Source: an uncultured Rubrobacteraceae bacterium
Lineage (GTDB): Bacteria; Actinomycetota; Rubrobacteria; Rubrobacterales; Rubrobacteraceae
Direction: 5' to 3'
Assembly: GCA_902806095.1 (NCBI GenBank)
Contig: CADCVF010000005.1
Coordinates: 1-54,306 of the forward strand
DNA length: 54,306 nucleotides
Numbering within the stretch: the stretch's first letter is position 1; each line of letters starts with the position of its first letter. The translations under genes were made by a program, and so were the position numbers. A model generated the notes under the pieces. The model did no database searches. It saw only the letters and a list, made by a program, of their open reading frames with translations, and was not told the DNA's origin. This document shows, in pieces, positions 8,146 to 16,239 of the stretch.

Positions 8146-8624
8146 ATCACGCTTTGCCTTTTAGTAGATCTCTTCAGTGCTGCTAGAGTGCCACGTGCAG
8201 ATCCACATGGTCTCCGGAAAGCACCGCGCGGAACGCCACGCGCGGCGTTGTCCCAACTTGCGTAGGCCCACCTGAAGGCGGTAGGAGAAGCCTGCATCGG
8301 GGGCGCCGCTCTCATGCGATGAGCCGAACGGTCGTCGCGCCGTCGGGTTCGAGGCGGACGCGGAAGGTTACCCCGTTAGCAACCGAGTAGTTCCATCTTG
8401 TGGAAGGCTGTAGCAAGCCGCCCCGTCGGCGCCTCCCTCGTTACGTGGGATTGAGATTGTCGGAAGTCAGCAGTTACTGTCTCGCCAGAGCACTTAGAAT
8501 ATCTTCTAGATCTGGAGATTTGGATGGCACCGAATCTAGCCGACGATCCTAGAGTATGGTCAAAGGTAGCGGCAGCAGGAACACGAGAGGAGAGCACCGG
8601 ATTAGCACGCCAGGCTCAGCACAT
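8146..8624. other. Long intergenic region with a possible gene remnant
   Basis: No intact gene. On the minus strand, bases about 8395 down to the TGA at 8312-8314 read WNYSVANGVTFRV and then LEPDGATTVRLIA, which looks like a protein tail without a beginning. Upstream frames are closed, so I regard it as a decayed fragment of unknown family. No terminator is obvious. Confidence 0.35.
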
Positions 8625-9770
8625 ATGGCCACCGAAGGTGGCGATCCAACCGAGCAGCGCGTCACCCCCCTCGAGCTGTTCTTCGACCTGGTCTTCGTCT
8701 TCGCCCTCACCCAGGTGACCGGCTTTCTCGCCGATCACCTCACTTGGGTCGGGATGATCCAGGGGGCGGCCCTGCTTGCGGTGTTGTGGTGGGCGTGGGG
8801 TGGATACGCGTGGCTGACCAACGCCGTGCCGGCCGAGGAGGTGATCCCTGCGCGCTTGGTGATCCTCACGGCGATGGCGGCCATGCTGGTTGCCTCTCTA
8901 GCCGTCCCCGACGCCTTCGGGGAGTACGGGGTGCTCTTCGGCCTCTCCTACTTCGTAGTACGGCTCTTGCAGGTGCTCCTTTACGCCCTCGCCACCGGCG
9001 GCACGCCGGAGACCCGCCGGGCCATCCTCCGGCTCTCGACGGGCTTCCTACTCGCCCCGGCGCTGCTGATCGTGGCCGGGTTCCTCGATGGCTTCGCCCA
9101 GGGTGTGCTTTGGATCTTTGCGCTCCTCATCGACTACGGCGTGGCTCTAATCGGCGGTGTCTCGGGCTTCCGCGTACACGCGGGGCACTTCGTGGAGCGC
9201 CACGGCCTCATAATCATCATAGCCTTGGGCGAGTCGATCGTAGCGGTTGGTGTCGGGGTCTCGGGGCTAGCGCTCGGGGCGGGGGTCATCGTCGCCACCG
9301 TACTCGGGGTCGCGCTGGCCGCCGGTCTGTGGTGGGCATACTTCGACCTCGTCCTGCTTGCCGCCGAGCGGAGGCTTAGAAGGGCAAAGGGAGAAGAGCG
9401 GGCGAGACTGGCGCGCGACTCCTACAGCTACCTGCACCTGCCGATGGTGGCCGGGATAATCTTCGTCGCCCTCGGCGTCAAGCAGACCCTGGCTCACGTT
9501 GGAGACCCTTTGGGGATCATCCCGGCCACCGCGTTGTGCGGTGGCGTCGCGCTTTATCTTCTCGGGCACAACGCCTTCAGGTTGCGCGACGTCGGCAGCG
9601 TGAGCGTGCCCCGGTTGGTGGTAACTGTCCTTTGCTGCGCGCTCCTCTCCCTAGCAGTGTCTGTCCCCGCTCTCATCACCCTCGCCATGCTCGCAGTGTT
9701 AATGTGCGCGCTGGCCGCCTTCGAAACGATGCGGTCGCGCGAGTTTCGCCGCGAGCTCCGTGCGCGATAG
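8625..9770 (+). CDS. ltrA: LtrA family (low-temperature-requirement) membrane protein
   Basis: A protein of about 381 residues with roughly ten hydrophobic helices. The family signature RVTPLELFFDLVFVFALTQ stands near the N-terminus, followed by the WWAWGGYAWLTNA helix. ERHGLIIIIALGESIVAVG is the second well-conserved block. LtrA was named from Listeria growth in the cold, and its molecular role is unknown. The start is uncertain. The ATG at 8625 fits the family's short leader, and an in-frame ATG at 8556 would add 23 polar residues. Neither has a clear ribosome site. It appears monocistronic. Confidence 0.9.
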   Translation: MATEGGDPTEQRVTPLELFFDLVFVFALTQVTGFLADHLTWVGMIQGAALLAVLWWAWGGYAWLTNAVPAEEVIPARLVILTAMAAMLVASLAVPDAFGEYGVLFGLSYFVVRLLQVLLYALATGGTPETRRAILRLSTGFLLAPALLIVAGFLDGFAQGVLWIFALLIDYGVALIGGVSGFRVHAGHFVERHGLIIIIALGESIVAVGVGVSGLALGAGVIVATVLGVALAAGLWWAYFDLVLLAAERRLRRAKGEERARLARDSYSYLHLPMVAGIIFVALGVKQTLAHVGDPLGIIPATALCGGVALYLLGHNAFRLRDVGSVSVPRLVVTVLCCALLSLAVSVPALITLAMLAVLMCALAAFETMRSREFRRELRAR

Positions 9771-9951
9771 AGGCCGCAGAATATGGCTCGCAGGAAAAAG
9801 GGGGGAGATCGGCCCAAGAACGCGACGAGTTCTTGAGGGCCGCTGCCTGGGGATTCTTCGAGCACACCGGTTACCATCCTACGGGTCAACTACTATGAAA
9901 CGTGCTGTAGGAAGTTCGCCAGGATGAGTTAGAGGGTATGAAGCACACCAA

Positions 9952-9979
9952 AAGGGCCGGGGTATTAGTCCCGGCCCTT
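9952..9979 (-). terminator. Terminator of the phasin-like gene
   Basis: AAGGGCCGGG (9952-9961) pairs with CCCGGCCCTT (9970-9979) around an 8-base loop, 14 bases beyond the minus-strand stop. Similar GGGCCGGGG-type hairpins end other genes in the window. Confidence 0.85.
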
Positions 9980-9993
9980 CTAAGGCGCTCGTC

Positions 9994-10758
9994 TTAGGAG
10001 TTCTTGTTGGCCCTTATCTTGCGGTCGATCTGCTCGATGAGGGTCTCGCGGTTCTTGTGGTCCTTCTCGAACTCGCGCACCTTCTTGAGCTGCTCGTTGG
10101 GGAGGCCCTCGATCCTCCTGGAGACCTCCGCGACGGACAACCCTTCGTAGTCGGTGGTCTGAAGCGCAGCAAACACAGCGGTCCTCAGCTCGGCCTCGCG
10201 GGTGACCTTCTCGGTCTGCCTGAGGACCTTATCGGTCTGCTCGGTGGCCTCCTCAGAAGCCCTAAGCCCCTGCCTTGCTACCTGCTCTGTTGCCTCAAGC
10301 CCCTGCTGGGTGGCCCGCTGGAAGGTCCTCATGCCCTGCTGTACGTAGGCAAAGGGGCTGAGGAAGTCGCGGTAGGCACCGACCCAACCCTGGGTAAGCG
10401 CACGCATGCTCTCCTGCTGCCTGCTCGCGGTCTTCGCAAGGGCCTCGGCGGTGCGCACGTTTTGCTCGGTCTGCTCGCGCACAACCTCGACGGCTTCGCC
10501 CATCCAGCCCTGCACGAACTGGGCGTTCTTCTGCTGCAGCTTGAGGAGCCTGACGCCGTTGGCGAAGAACTCCTGGGCCGCCCTGGCGTTGTCCTCCTGC
10601 AGCCTCATGAACTCCAGCCCGCCTTCGGCCAGCCCGATGTTCCTGCGCTGGGCTGCGGCGAAGTTTCCGGCGATGGCCTCGAAGGAGTCGCGCTGGGCCT
10701 CGGCCATCTCGTGGGCGGTGCGTGCCGTCTTGTCGATGTTAGTGGTGGTAGCCACCAT
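9994..10758 (-). CDS. Phasin-like coiled-coil protein
   Basis: A 254-residue, almost fully helical protein rich in A, Q, E and R. Residues about 10-120 resemble phasins (AEAQRDSFEAIAGNFAAAQRR, LQQKNAQFVQGWM), the amphipathic proteins that coat polyhydroxyalkanoate granules. The middle (about 140-190) is a Q/E/T-rich coiled coil. The last 60 residues (LSVAEVSRRIEGL, then VREFEKDHKNR) form a separate small helical domain seen in many actinobacterial small proteins. The ATG at 10758 has GGAGG just upstream. A sigma-B-like promoter (10800-10825) and a terminator make it a single-gene unit. Granule binding is inferred from the character of the sequence only. A stress-induced structural role is the alternative. 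Confidence 0.7.
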   Translation of the reverse strand: MVATTTNIDKTARTAHEMAEAQRDSFEAIAGNFAAAQRRNIGLAEGGLEFMRLQEDNARAAQEFFANGVRLLKLQQKNAQFVQGWMGEAVEVVREQTEQNVRTAEALAKTASRQQESMRALTQGWVGAYRDFLSPFAYVQQGMRTFQRATQQGLEATEQVARQGLRASEEATEQTDKVLRQTEKVTREAELRTAVFAALQTTDYEGLSVAEVSRRIEGLPNEQLKKVREFEKDHKNRETLIEQIDRKIRANKNS

Positions 10759-10799
10759 AGTACCTCCATGGTAGATAGTAACTGCTTGCTGCTATGTTC

Positions 10800-10825
10800 T
10801 TACCACACATATGTCCGATGTAAAC
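10800..10825 (-). promoter_or_regulatory. Sigma-B-type promoter of the phasin-like gene
   Basis: Read on the minus strand: GTTTAC, 14 bases, TGGTAA, about 40 bases before the ATG. This fits the GTTT-N14-GGGTA pattern of general-stress sigma factors, with one mismatch in the -10 box. Confidence 0.5.
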
Positions 10826-10850
10826 CGCACGGCTGCAGGCCCTTCTTCAT

Positions 10851-10896
10851 GCCTTTATTCACCGGAGTGCGTGGAAGTGGAAATCTCCGAAATTCG
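10851..10896 (-). repeat. Family A repeat, copy 1 (only inverted copy)
   Basis: Read on the minus strand, it contains CGAATTTCGGAGATT and the cap TTCCACGCACTCCGG followed by TGAATAAAGGC. It is the leftmost copy of the dispersed family and the only one in this orientation. Confidence 0.85.
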
Positions 10897-10998
10897 TTTG
10901 CACAATCGTGCATAGATCGCCCCCAGAAGCGGGAGAATGCCTTCTGAGGCCACTCACGCTGCGTGAGTTGATCTACAGTTGTGATGGTGCATAAAGAT

Positions 10999-11023
10999 CC
11001 GGGGGCGTGAGTAAGCCCCCCGG
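10999..11023 (-). terminator. Terminator of the small basic protein gene
   Basis: CCGGGGGC (10999-11006) pairs with GCCCCCCGG (11015-11023), directly after the stop of the minus-strand gene. Its position supports that gene being real. Confidence 0.75.
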
Positions 11024-11212
11024 TCACCACTCCTCTTCATACACGTCTTCGTAAACGGACCGTTCGGTGCTCTGGCCGCGCGTACGCTCGATAATAATGG
11101 TCTTCCGTGTAGAGCGTTGGACGCGCCTGTTGGTAGCTGAGCGTGTCCGCCTGCCTCTCGACCTACCTCTGCCCGTCGATCGGCCGCTACCTTTCCGCTT
11201 ACGGCGAACCAA
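11024..11212 (-). CDS. Small basic protein with acidic tail, unknown function
   Basis: A 62-residue protein. The first 35 residues are extremely rich in R, K, G and S (RRKRKGSGRSTGRGR), and the last dozen are acidic (YEDVYEEEW). The TTG start at 11212 has a canonical GAGGTG seven bases upstream, and a strong hairpin follows the stop, so expression is likely although the product is small. The basic part could bind nucleic acid or polyphosphate. I recognise no family. The sequence upstream of the start shows no clear promoter. It lies between two copies of repeat family A that face each other. Confidence 0.55.
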   Translation of the reverse strand: MVRRKRKGSGRSTGRGRSRGRRTRSATNRRVQRSTRKTIIIERTRGQSTERSVYEDVYEEEW

Positions 11213-11406
11213 ACTTCCTCACCTCAATTTCTGCGGAAGTATCCACGCCTTGAAGGATGCGACACTAGGCTGCGATTCTCAAGAAAGCATTCACAAAGGT
11301 GCACCTTTATGCACCACCACAACATGTAGATCCAACTCACGCCGGATGTGTAGCCTCAGAAGCCCTCCTCACGGCTCTCAGAGGGGATTTATGCAAGATC
11401 CTGCAA

Positions 11407-11453
11407 GCGAACTTTGGAGAATTTACCTTCCACGCACTTCGGTGAATAGAGGG
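11407..11453 (+). repeat. Family A repeat, copy 2
   Basis: One terminal unit (GCGAACTTTGGAGAA) plus the cap CCTTCCACGCACTTC and GGTGAATAGAGGG, 55 bases before the kinase start. Confidence 0.85.
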
Positions 11454-11507
11454 GGTGCTACCGCGTACACTAGTGCCGAAAGGGTCGAACATCGGAGGAG
11501 GCGAACC

Positions 11508-12284
11508 GTGACCGACGAGGTGCGGCTGGAAGGCGGTTCGATGACGCACGTAGTGCGGGTCGGCGATACGGTTCGGCGGTCCCCAGCTCGGCAGTCGTCA
11601 GCGGCCCAAGCTTTGTTGCGTCACCTGGAATCGGAGGGAGTCGACGGTGCTCCGCGCGCTCTGGGCTTCGATGATCAAGGCCGCGAGACCGTCACATTCA
11701 TCGACGGCGAGCTCGAATTCGTGTGGGACGACGACGTTTTGCCGGCGCTCGGCTCGCTGATTCGTCGACTCCATGACGCCGCAGCGTCGTTCGACTACCT
11801 GCCTCATGCCGGTTCTTGGATCGGGCCGATACGTGCGCCGTTCGAGACGATCTGCCACAACGACATCGTCCCGTGGAACACCGTCTACCGAGACCGGATG
11901 CCTATCGCCTTCATCGACTGGGATGCCGCAGCTCCGGGTCCACGCGCATGGGATCTGGCGTACGCCGCCGCCGCGTTCGTCCCGTTCAGTGCCCCCGACG
12001 ACGCGTTTAACTCGGCGAAGGCGGGCTGGTCGGGTGTTCCGACGAACGTCACGCACCGGGCTGCCAGGCTCCGTGGTCTCCTGGATGGATACGGCATGGT
12101 TCTTGACCAGTCATTCCTCGGGCTTGTCGTCGAGCGGCAACTCGTCATGAGGCGCCATATCCAGGCACTGGCCGACGCGGGCAGTCAACACGAGGTCGAC
12201 CTCGTCAGGGGCGGCTGGCGCAACAGCGCCGACGGGCAAATAGCATGGATCCGCACCAACGCAGCACGCCTCGTTAGCGGCTGA
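11508..12284 (+). CDS. Aminoglycoside phosphotransferase (APH) family kinase
   Basis: A 258-residue protein of the APH/choline-kinase fold. The catalytic loop is CHNDIVPWN (the Brenner-type HxDxxxxN, with D as base), and the metal-binding aspartate is in FIDWDAA, followed by GPRAWDLAYA. Upstream, the nucleotide-binding part is short (VVRVGDTVRRSPARQS). The GTG at 11508 has GGAGGAGG six bases upstream, so the longer open frame reaching back to 11067 is not used. Members phosphorylate small hydroxyl compounds, and resistance to an aminoglycoside cannot be assumed. It stands alone between two family A repeats. Confidence 0.88.
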   Translation: MTDEVRLEGGSMTHVVRVGDTVRRSPARQSSAAQALLRHLESEGVDGAPRALGFDDQGRETVTFIDGELEFVWDDDVLPALGSLIRRLHDAAASFDYLPHAGSWIGPIRAPFETICHNDIVPWNTVYRDRMPIAFIDWDAAAPGPRAWDLAYAAAAFVPFSAPDDAFNSAKAGWSGVPTNVTHRAARLRGLLDGYGMVLDQSFLGLVVERQLVMRRHIQALADAGSQHEVDLVRGGWRNSADGQIAWIRTNAARLVSG

Positions 12285-12314
12285 ACCCCGCCCTGGAGCG
12301 GACGGTGACCTTCG

Positions 12315-12392
12315 GCGAACTTCGTAGAACCCCGTAAAGCGGAAGTTCAACATCGGAGAATTTCCCTTCCACGCACTCGGATGAACAAGGGC
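12315..12392 (+). repeat. Family A repeat, copy 3 (two units plus cap)
   Basis: The first unit begins at 12315, the second has its GAA core exactly 25 bases later, and the cap CCCTTCCACGCACTC with GATGAACAAGGGC follows. Confidence 0.85.
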
Positions 12393-12505
12393 AAGAGAAA
12401 CCCCGGAGTAGACGCGAAGACGCACTGTTGAGAAGATAGGTCACCCACTTCGTCTCGGCTAGGTGTAGCGGGCACAAAAGGAGCAGCACAACCAGAGGGG
12501 GCGGC

Positions 12506-12739
12506 TTGCAGCAGTCAACACTCTTCATGTGGATCGCCACGGCGTTGGGGCTCGTAGCGGCCCTCGCCGCGCTCATCGATCGCGATACGCTCAACGCTAT
12601 AGCTTGGTTCGGCTTCGCTGCGGCCGGGGCCCTTACCGCGAGCGGCACGACGGACCGCTCTAGAGGTCTGGCTTACCTAGCCATAGCGTTGTTGGTGGCC
12701 GCTGTGGCGATACTGGTGGGCGTTTTCCTCACCGACTAG
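12506..12739 (+). CDS. Small membrane protein, three helices
   Basis: A 77-residue protein starting at TTG, with AGAGGGGG just upstream. Three hydrophobic stretches (about residues 6-24, 30-46 and 54-75) fill nearly the whole chain, linked by short polar turns containing IDRD and TDRSRG. It belongs to no family I can name. It faces the CsbD-like gene convergently, with only 17 bases between the two stop codons. A cytoplasmic membrane location is the only safe statement. Confidence 0.65.
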   Translation: MQQSTLFMWIATALGLVAALAALIDRDTLNAIAWFGFAAAGALTASGTTDRSRGLAYLAIALLVAAVAILVGVFLTD

Positions 12740-12756
12740 GGGTCGGCGTCGCTTAC

Positions 12757-12999
12757 CTAGAGTTTGGGTAACGTCTCGCCCATGTTGCCCAGCAAGCCCT
12801 TGTCCTTGAGCTCCTGCTTGTCTCGCTCCTTCTCGGCCTGCTTGGCCGCGGCCTGGGCCTGCCTAGTCTTCTCCCTCTGCTCGGCTTCCTTCTCCGCTTC
12901 GGCTTTTCTCTGCAGGGCCCGGCCCTCTGCCTTCAGGTCCTCGTCTCCGGTGATGGCGCCGGCAGCTTCCTTCATTTTGCCCTTAAATTCTTCCGACAT
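12757..12999 (-). CDS. CsbD-like general stress protein
   Basis: An 80-residue, highly charged protein. It opens with the CsbD pattern EFKGKMKEAAGAITGDEDLKAEGRA, then has a long K/E/Q/A helix (residues about 30-65) and a short tail ending GNMGETLPKL. The ATG at 12999 follows AAGGAGGTGA with ideal spacing. The upstream GTG lies inside that ribosome site and is not used. It is 58 bases downstream of the Zn-motif gene in the same direction and probably shares its sigma-B-type promoter. CsbD proteins are induced by sigma-B in Bacillus. Their biochemical role is unknown. Confidence 0.85.
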   Translation of the reverse strand: MSEEFKGKMKEAAGAITGDEDLKAEGRALQRKAEAEKEAEQREKTRQAQAAAKQAEKERDKQELKDKGLLGNMGETLPKL

Positions 13000-13057
13000 T
13001 CGTGTCACCTCCTTAGTCGTTTAACCGTTCTCCTCTAGCCGTTCTCCTTCTGTGCAT

Positions 13058-13333
13058 CTAAAGACCGGTGAGGTTGCCTACAGGGCCGCCCGCACTGTTG
13101 AGCTTTTCGCATTCTCCACAAAGGGACTTATCGCCGGTGCCCTGCTGAACGTTCTCGGGTGCGATGCTGTTGCCAGTCTGGCAGCTAGGGTTGTTGTGGT
13201 AGACGTCTGAGTTGGGCGAGTGCCACGGTCCCCCACCTCCCAAGCCGCTGGTCGTCCCCCTCACGATATCCGAGGCCCCACCCACGATATCCGAGGCCCC
13301 ACCCACGAGCCCTTTGTCCTTGTCGGTAGCCAT
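13058..13333 (-). CDS. Small protein with Ada-like His/Cys motif, paralogue of 36690-36944
   Basis: A 91-residue protein. The N-terminal third is a low-complexity VGGASDIVGGASDIV repeat. The C-terminal part has VYHNNPSC (H-x4-C), then IAPEN, then LCGEC (CxxC). This order and spacing resemble the zinc-binding fold of the Ada N-terminal domain and of small proteins that carry the same VYH-x4-C, PEN and CxxC pattern. Zinc binding is inferred from that. The ATG at 13333 has GGAGGAGG upstream, and a sigma-B-like promoter lies at 13372-13397. It precedes the CsbD-like gene, probably in one transcript. The paralogue at 36690 shares almost the whole C-terminal half. Confidence 0.75.
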   Translation of the reverse strand: MATDKDKGLVGGASDIVGGASDIVRGTTSGLGGGGPWHSPNSDVYHNNPSCQTGNSIAPENVQQGTGDKSLCGECEKLNSAGGPVGNLTGL

Positions 13334-13371
13334 GCGCTTCCTCCTCCGCTAGCCTGCCGGTTGTTTAATAT

Positions 13372-13397
13372 GTTACCAACTAGTGTTAAGTCCAAAC
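13372..13397 (-). promoter_or_regulatory. Sigma-B-type promoter of the Zn-motif/CsbD-like pair
   Basis: Minus strand: GTTTGG, exactly 14 bases, GGTAAC, about 38 bases before the ATG at 13333. The paralogue at 36690 has the same arrangement (GTTTGA-N14-GGTTAC). Confidence 0.6.
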
Positions 13398-13524
13398 CTC
13401 CAGAAGTCCCAGGAGCACTGCAGGGCGTTTCGCCTCCGTAAGGGCATTATCTAGTTGTTGTGTACACGCCACGAATGCTCCGTCTAGTACATAAGAAAGC
13501 TGCTCGGCATGGGAGCAGGGCTAT

Positions 13525-13570
13525 GCGAACTTCGGAGAATCCCCCTTCCACGAACTAGGGTGAATAGCCC
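13525..13570 (+). repeat. Family A repeat, copy 4
   Basis: A terminal unit GCGAACTTCGGAGAA and a cap with CCCCTTCCACGAACT and GGGTGAATAGCCC. The 13398-13716 gap holds nothing else that I recognise. Confidence 0.8.
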
Positions 13571-13716
13571 TCTCTCAGTGCGCAAAGGTTCTATACCTGG
13601 CATCATGGTCGCATCTTGGGGAGGAAGACCCTGCGCTACATAGCAACGTGACACCTTGCGTCCCGGCTGCTCATAACATCAAGAAGGTTAAGCACCAAGG
13701 CAAAGGAGCTGCGGAT

Positions 13717-14436
13717 ATGTCCAAACCCAACACCACTAGGTGGATAGGTATCGGTCTGTTGGGCGTGCCCATCTACGGAGTGCTGACCTTCTGGACCAGC
13801 CTCGATCCCCAGCCCGATCCGGGCACCCAGCTCAAGGCTTGGGCCCGCTTCGTCACCACCAACGAGTACTTGCTGGAGCACCTGTTCGGCAGCCTGCTCG
13901 GCATGATCTTGGTGATCTTCGGCACCTTCGCCTTAGGCGCCTACCTTGCACGAAGCCGCGCCGGAGGAATGGGGTTGTGGGCTATGGTCATCACCGTCTT
14001 GGGTAACCTCCTGTACCTGACGATCGGTGGGGTCTCTGCCTTGGCCGTACCCGAAGAAGGGCAGGCGGTACTCTCGGGCCTAGAGGAGTACGAGGAGCTG
14101 CCCAACATCCCCGCAGATACCGCGCTCATAGCGATCTACGGGCTAGCCTTCCTGCTCTTGTTCGTGGGCAACGTGCTCCTCGGGGTAGCAATCTGGCGCT
14201 CTGGGACGCTGCCCAAGTGGGCAGGAGCCATCTGGGGCGCATCGGCCGTGTTCGTGTACCTGCTGTCTGCTGTGTGGTTCCTGATCTCGGGCGCCCAGGT
14301 CACGCCGCCAACGGTGCTCGTGGGCATGGTGCTGCTAGTGATAAGCGGGGCGTGGATAGCCTGGAGCGTCCTGAGCCGACCCTCTACTGCCCAGGAGGCG
14401 GTAGGAGGAACAGCGGCCGAGCGAAGGGTGCGCTGA
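13717..14436 (+). CDS. Polytopic membrane protein, six helices
   Basis: A protein of about 239 residues starting at the ATG at 13717, with AAAGGAG eight bases upstream. An upstream in-frame start lacks a ribosome site. Six hydrophobic helices are visible (about residues 9-28, 50-70, 82-105, 132-155, 163-183 and 190-210). The loop between helices 1 and 2 is PQPDPGTQLKAWARFV. The tail is polar. I do not recognise a family signature, and the gene has no obvious partner. It could be a small permease or a membrane-organising protein. Confidence 0.7.
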   Translation: MSKPNTTRWIGIGLLGVPIYGVLTFWTSLDPQPDPGTQLKAWARFVTTNEYLLEHLFGSLLGMILVIFGTFALGAYLARSRAGGMGLWAMVITVLGNLLYLTIGGVSALAVPEEGQAVLSGLEEYEELPNIPADTALIAIYGLAFLLLFVGNVLLGVAIWRSGTLPKWAGAIWGASAVFVYLLSAVWFLISGAQVTPPTVLVGMVLLVISGAWIAWSVLSRPSTAQEAVGGTAAERRVR

Positions 14437-14472
14437 GTGCCGCCTGGCGAACCCCCATGAGACAGCCCACGG

Positions 14473-14519
14473 GCGAAGTTCGCAGATAATCTATTCCACG
14501 TACTCGGGTGAATAAGGGC
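14473..14519 (+). repeat. Family A repeat, copy 5
   Basis: GCGAAGTTCGCAGATAA, then ATTCCACGTACTCGG and GTGAATAAGGGC, 37 bases after the end of the membrane-protein gene. Confidence 0.85.
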
Positions 14520-14527
14520 ATGGAGAA

Positions 14528-14553
14528 GGGCCGAGGCTGCTAGACCCCGGCCC
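14528..14553. terminator. GGGCCG/CGGCCC hairpin next to repeat A copy 5
   Basis: GGGCCG (14528-14533) pairs with CGGCCC (14548-14553), and further pairs follow inside. It resembles the terminators at 9952 and 19466 but lies 160 bases from the nearest minus-strand stop, so the gene it served is uncertain. Confidence 0.5.
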
Positions 14554-14714
14554 GAGCTGCGGCCTCGATAACCTCCACGCCCCCGCCAACACCTTCCCCG
14601 TCCAGACACTGCTCCACCACAGACAACACCCTTCGGCGGGACCTGTGCCGTCGGACTCGGACGGTCCGACGCCCCCGAGCGGTGCCACAAGAAGAAGCGG
14701 CGAGCTGGCGCGGG

Positions 14715-15296
14715 TCAGATCTCGCGCCAGGTCTCGGCGAACGCCAGCGCCGCGGAGCTGCCGAACCATCCCTCCGGCTGATGGATCTCACCGCGCGCCG
14801 CGATACCGTTCACGCGCACTTCGGCCGCGGCGCACGGGCAGGCCACGACCGAGGTCTCGAAGCCGGTGAGGTGGGTCGTCACCTGGAAGCAATCGAGCAC
14901 CTCCCGCCATTCGAGCTCAATCGTGGTGGTGGCGGCGACACAGGAGATCCGGTGGAACCGGTCGCCGCCGGAGACCTCGACGAACCGGGCCGGAACCGGC
15001 GGGCCGGTCTCAATGCCGCGTCCACGGATCGTGTCGTAGTCGCGATAGAAGTGCTCCCAGACGTACTCGGCCAGCTCCGGGTTGTCGGTGTAGATCCCAA
15101 TTGGCGCGCCGGAACCGAGGCCTGACTCGCCGGGATCGGCCCAAATCAGCAGCACGCGACCCGAGCCGACGGGCGAGTATCGCGCTGTCCACATGCTCAC
15201 CAGGACGACGATGTCGTCGCTGCCGGGACGATAGAGAATGATCATCGGATTCTCGCCAGCGATTTTGATGCCGTGCTGGGCGATGGGCTCGGGCAC
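14715..15296 (-). CDS. Conserved-looking protein of unknown function
   Basis: A 193-residue protein starting at GTG, with AGGAG five bases upstream. It reads as a compact mixed alpha/beta protein: MIILYRPGSDDIVVLV, a YSPVGSGRVLLIWADPGESG segment, then YTDNPELAEYVWEHFYRDYD, and a cysteine-containing end (VVACPCAAAEVRVNG). There is no signal peptide or membrane helix. I cannot name the family. The composition of all three codon positions and the ribosome site make it a credible gene. The stretch between its stop and the hairpin at 14528 holds no clear gene. Confidence 0.65.
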   Translation of the reverse strand: MPEPIAQHGIKIAGENPMIILYRPGSDDIVVLVSMWTARYSPVGSGRVLLIWADPGESGLGSGAPIGIYTDNPELAEYVWEHFYRDYDTIRGRGIETGPPVPARFVEVSGGDRFHRISCVAATTTIELEWREVLDCFQVTTHLTGFETSVVACPCAAAEVRVNGIAARGEIHQPEGWFGSSAALAFAETWREI

Positions 15297-15335
15297 GCTG
15301 TCTCCTGATCCGCTGTCACTTCACCCGGCCTCCGG

Positions 15336-15737
15336 TCAGCCGGTGCCGGTCGCCTCGAATGCTCGCACGGTGCGGGACGTCACCGGCCGAGACCGGGTCC
15401 GGGCCGCCCGGTACGCACCGCCGGACGCGCGTCGCAGCCCGATGGGCCGGGCCCCGGAACAACCATGCCACTCCCGGCCTCCCTGAGTCCGGAACGTCGC
15501 CACATCGACCGAAGGGAACTGAGGCGCAGCCTCTACCATCTCCTCGACCATCATCTGCCCATATTTCCTCAAGTACCGCTGGACTTTGCCGACGTACTTC
15601 TGGATCGTTGCGGTCACTGCTTCAATTGAAGCAAGGGCCTTCTGAACTTCCTCAGTCGAGAAGTCGTTGGATTTCAGGATGGTCGTCAGTGTTGTAGCCG
15701 TGGAAGACGCACTATCGGCACCATCCTGTAAAGTCAC
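15336..15737 (-). CDS. Hypothetical helical protein, possibly with a scrambled tail
   Basis: The first 75 or so residues read as a real helical protein (FSTEEVQKALASIEAV, then VGKVQRYLRKYGQMMVEEMVEA). The last 50 are R/S/T/G-rich and look like an out-of-frame continuation, so the original end may have been lost. The GTG at 15737 has only a weak AAAG-type ribosome site. No family is recognised. The whole could be a decayed gene, and the stop at 15336 should be read with caution. Confidence 0.35.
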   Translation of the reverse strand: MTLQDGADSASSTATTLTTILKSNDFSTEEVQKALASIEAVTATIQKYVGKVQRYLRKYGQMMVEEMVEAAPQFPSVDVATFRTQGGREWHGCSGARPIGLRRASGGAYRAARTRSRPVTSRTVRAFEATGTG

Positions 15738-15797
15738 AAGCTTTTCAGAACCAGACAGCGTAGCAACAAGCCCAAATCACCCTTTTCAGACGGTTTC

Positions 15798-16239
15798 TTA
15801 TTCTTCCTCCCCATCCTCCCCACGCCTGTCTCTGTCCTTGAGCCACTGTTCGAACGTCGGCCCGTCGGGCACCACCTCTCTCATGATCGAACGTTCGCCG
15901 GGCCTTGGGTCCTGGTCCTACACAGGGAGGATTGGTAACCAGGGAGAGGTCCACGCCCAGCTCTTGGGCCTTACGCCTGGCGGCCTGCGTGGCGTTCGGC
16001 TGCTACTGGCCTCCGCCGCCCTGGTCCTCGCCTTCGCCCTGCTGGCTTCCTTCTTCCTCCTCTTCATCTCCGCCACCGCCGCCGGTGAGCCCGCCGGTCA
16101 GACCGCCCACGGTGTCCGTGGCCTGCTTGGCCGCTCCTCCCGCAACCTCTCCTGCCTGGTCGGTCACCTGCCCGACCTGATCCGTGACTCCTTCCAGAGG
16201 TCCTCCGCCGTCCTTGCCTTTAGCCTTCTCGTCGCTCAT
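15798..16239 (-). pseudogene. Interrupted small protein with E3-binding-type motif
   Basis: The gene starts well (ATG at 16239, AAAGGAG six bases upstream) and encodes GVTDQVGQVTDQ-type repeats and an acidic, glycine-rich region. An in-frame TAG at 16003-16005 (CAG TAG CAG) ends it after 78 residues. The same frame goes on as ATQAARRKAQELGVDLSLV, which resembles the peripheral-subunit (E3) binding motif. After a one-base frame change near 15915 it continues as VVPDGPTFEQWLKDRD, ending at the TAA at 15798-15800. The original protein was probably about 145 residues. The first 78 residues could still be made. Confidence 0.6.

Noticed and set aside
10057-10947. A 296-residue open frame on the plus strand
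   Set aside because: It is the complement of the phasin-like gene, leucine- and glycine-rich without motifs.
14540-14640. A short coding-like tail (VVEQCLDGEGVGGGVEVIEAAARAGV) on the minus strand
   Set aside because: The stop codon and last residues lie inside a terminator-like hairpin, and no start or upstream coherence exists. It is too weak to list.
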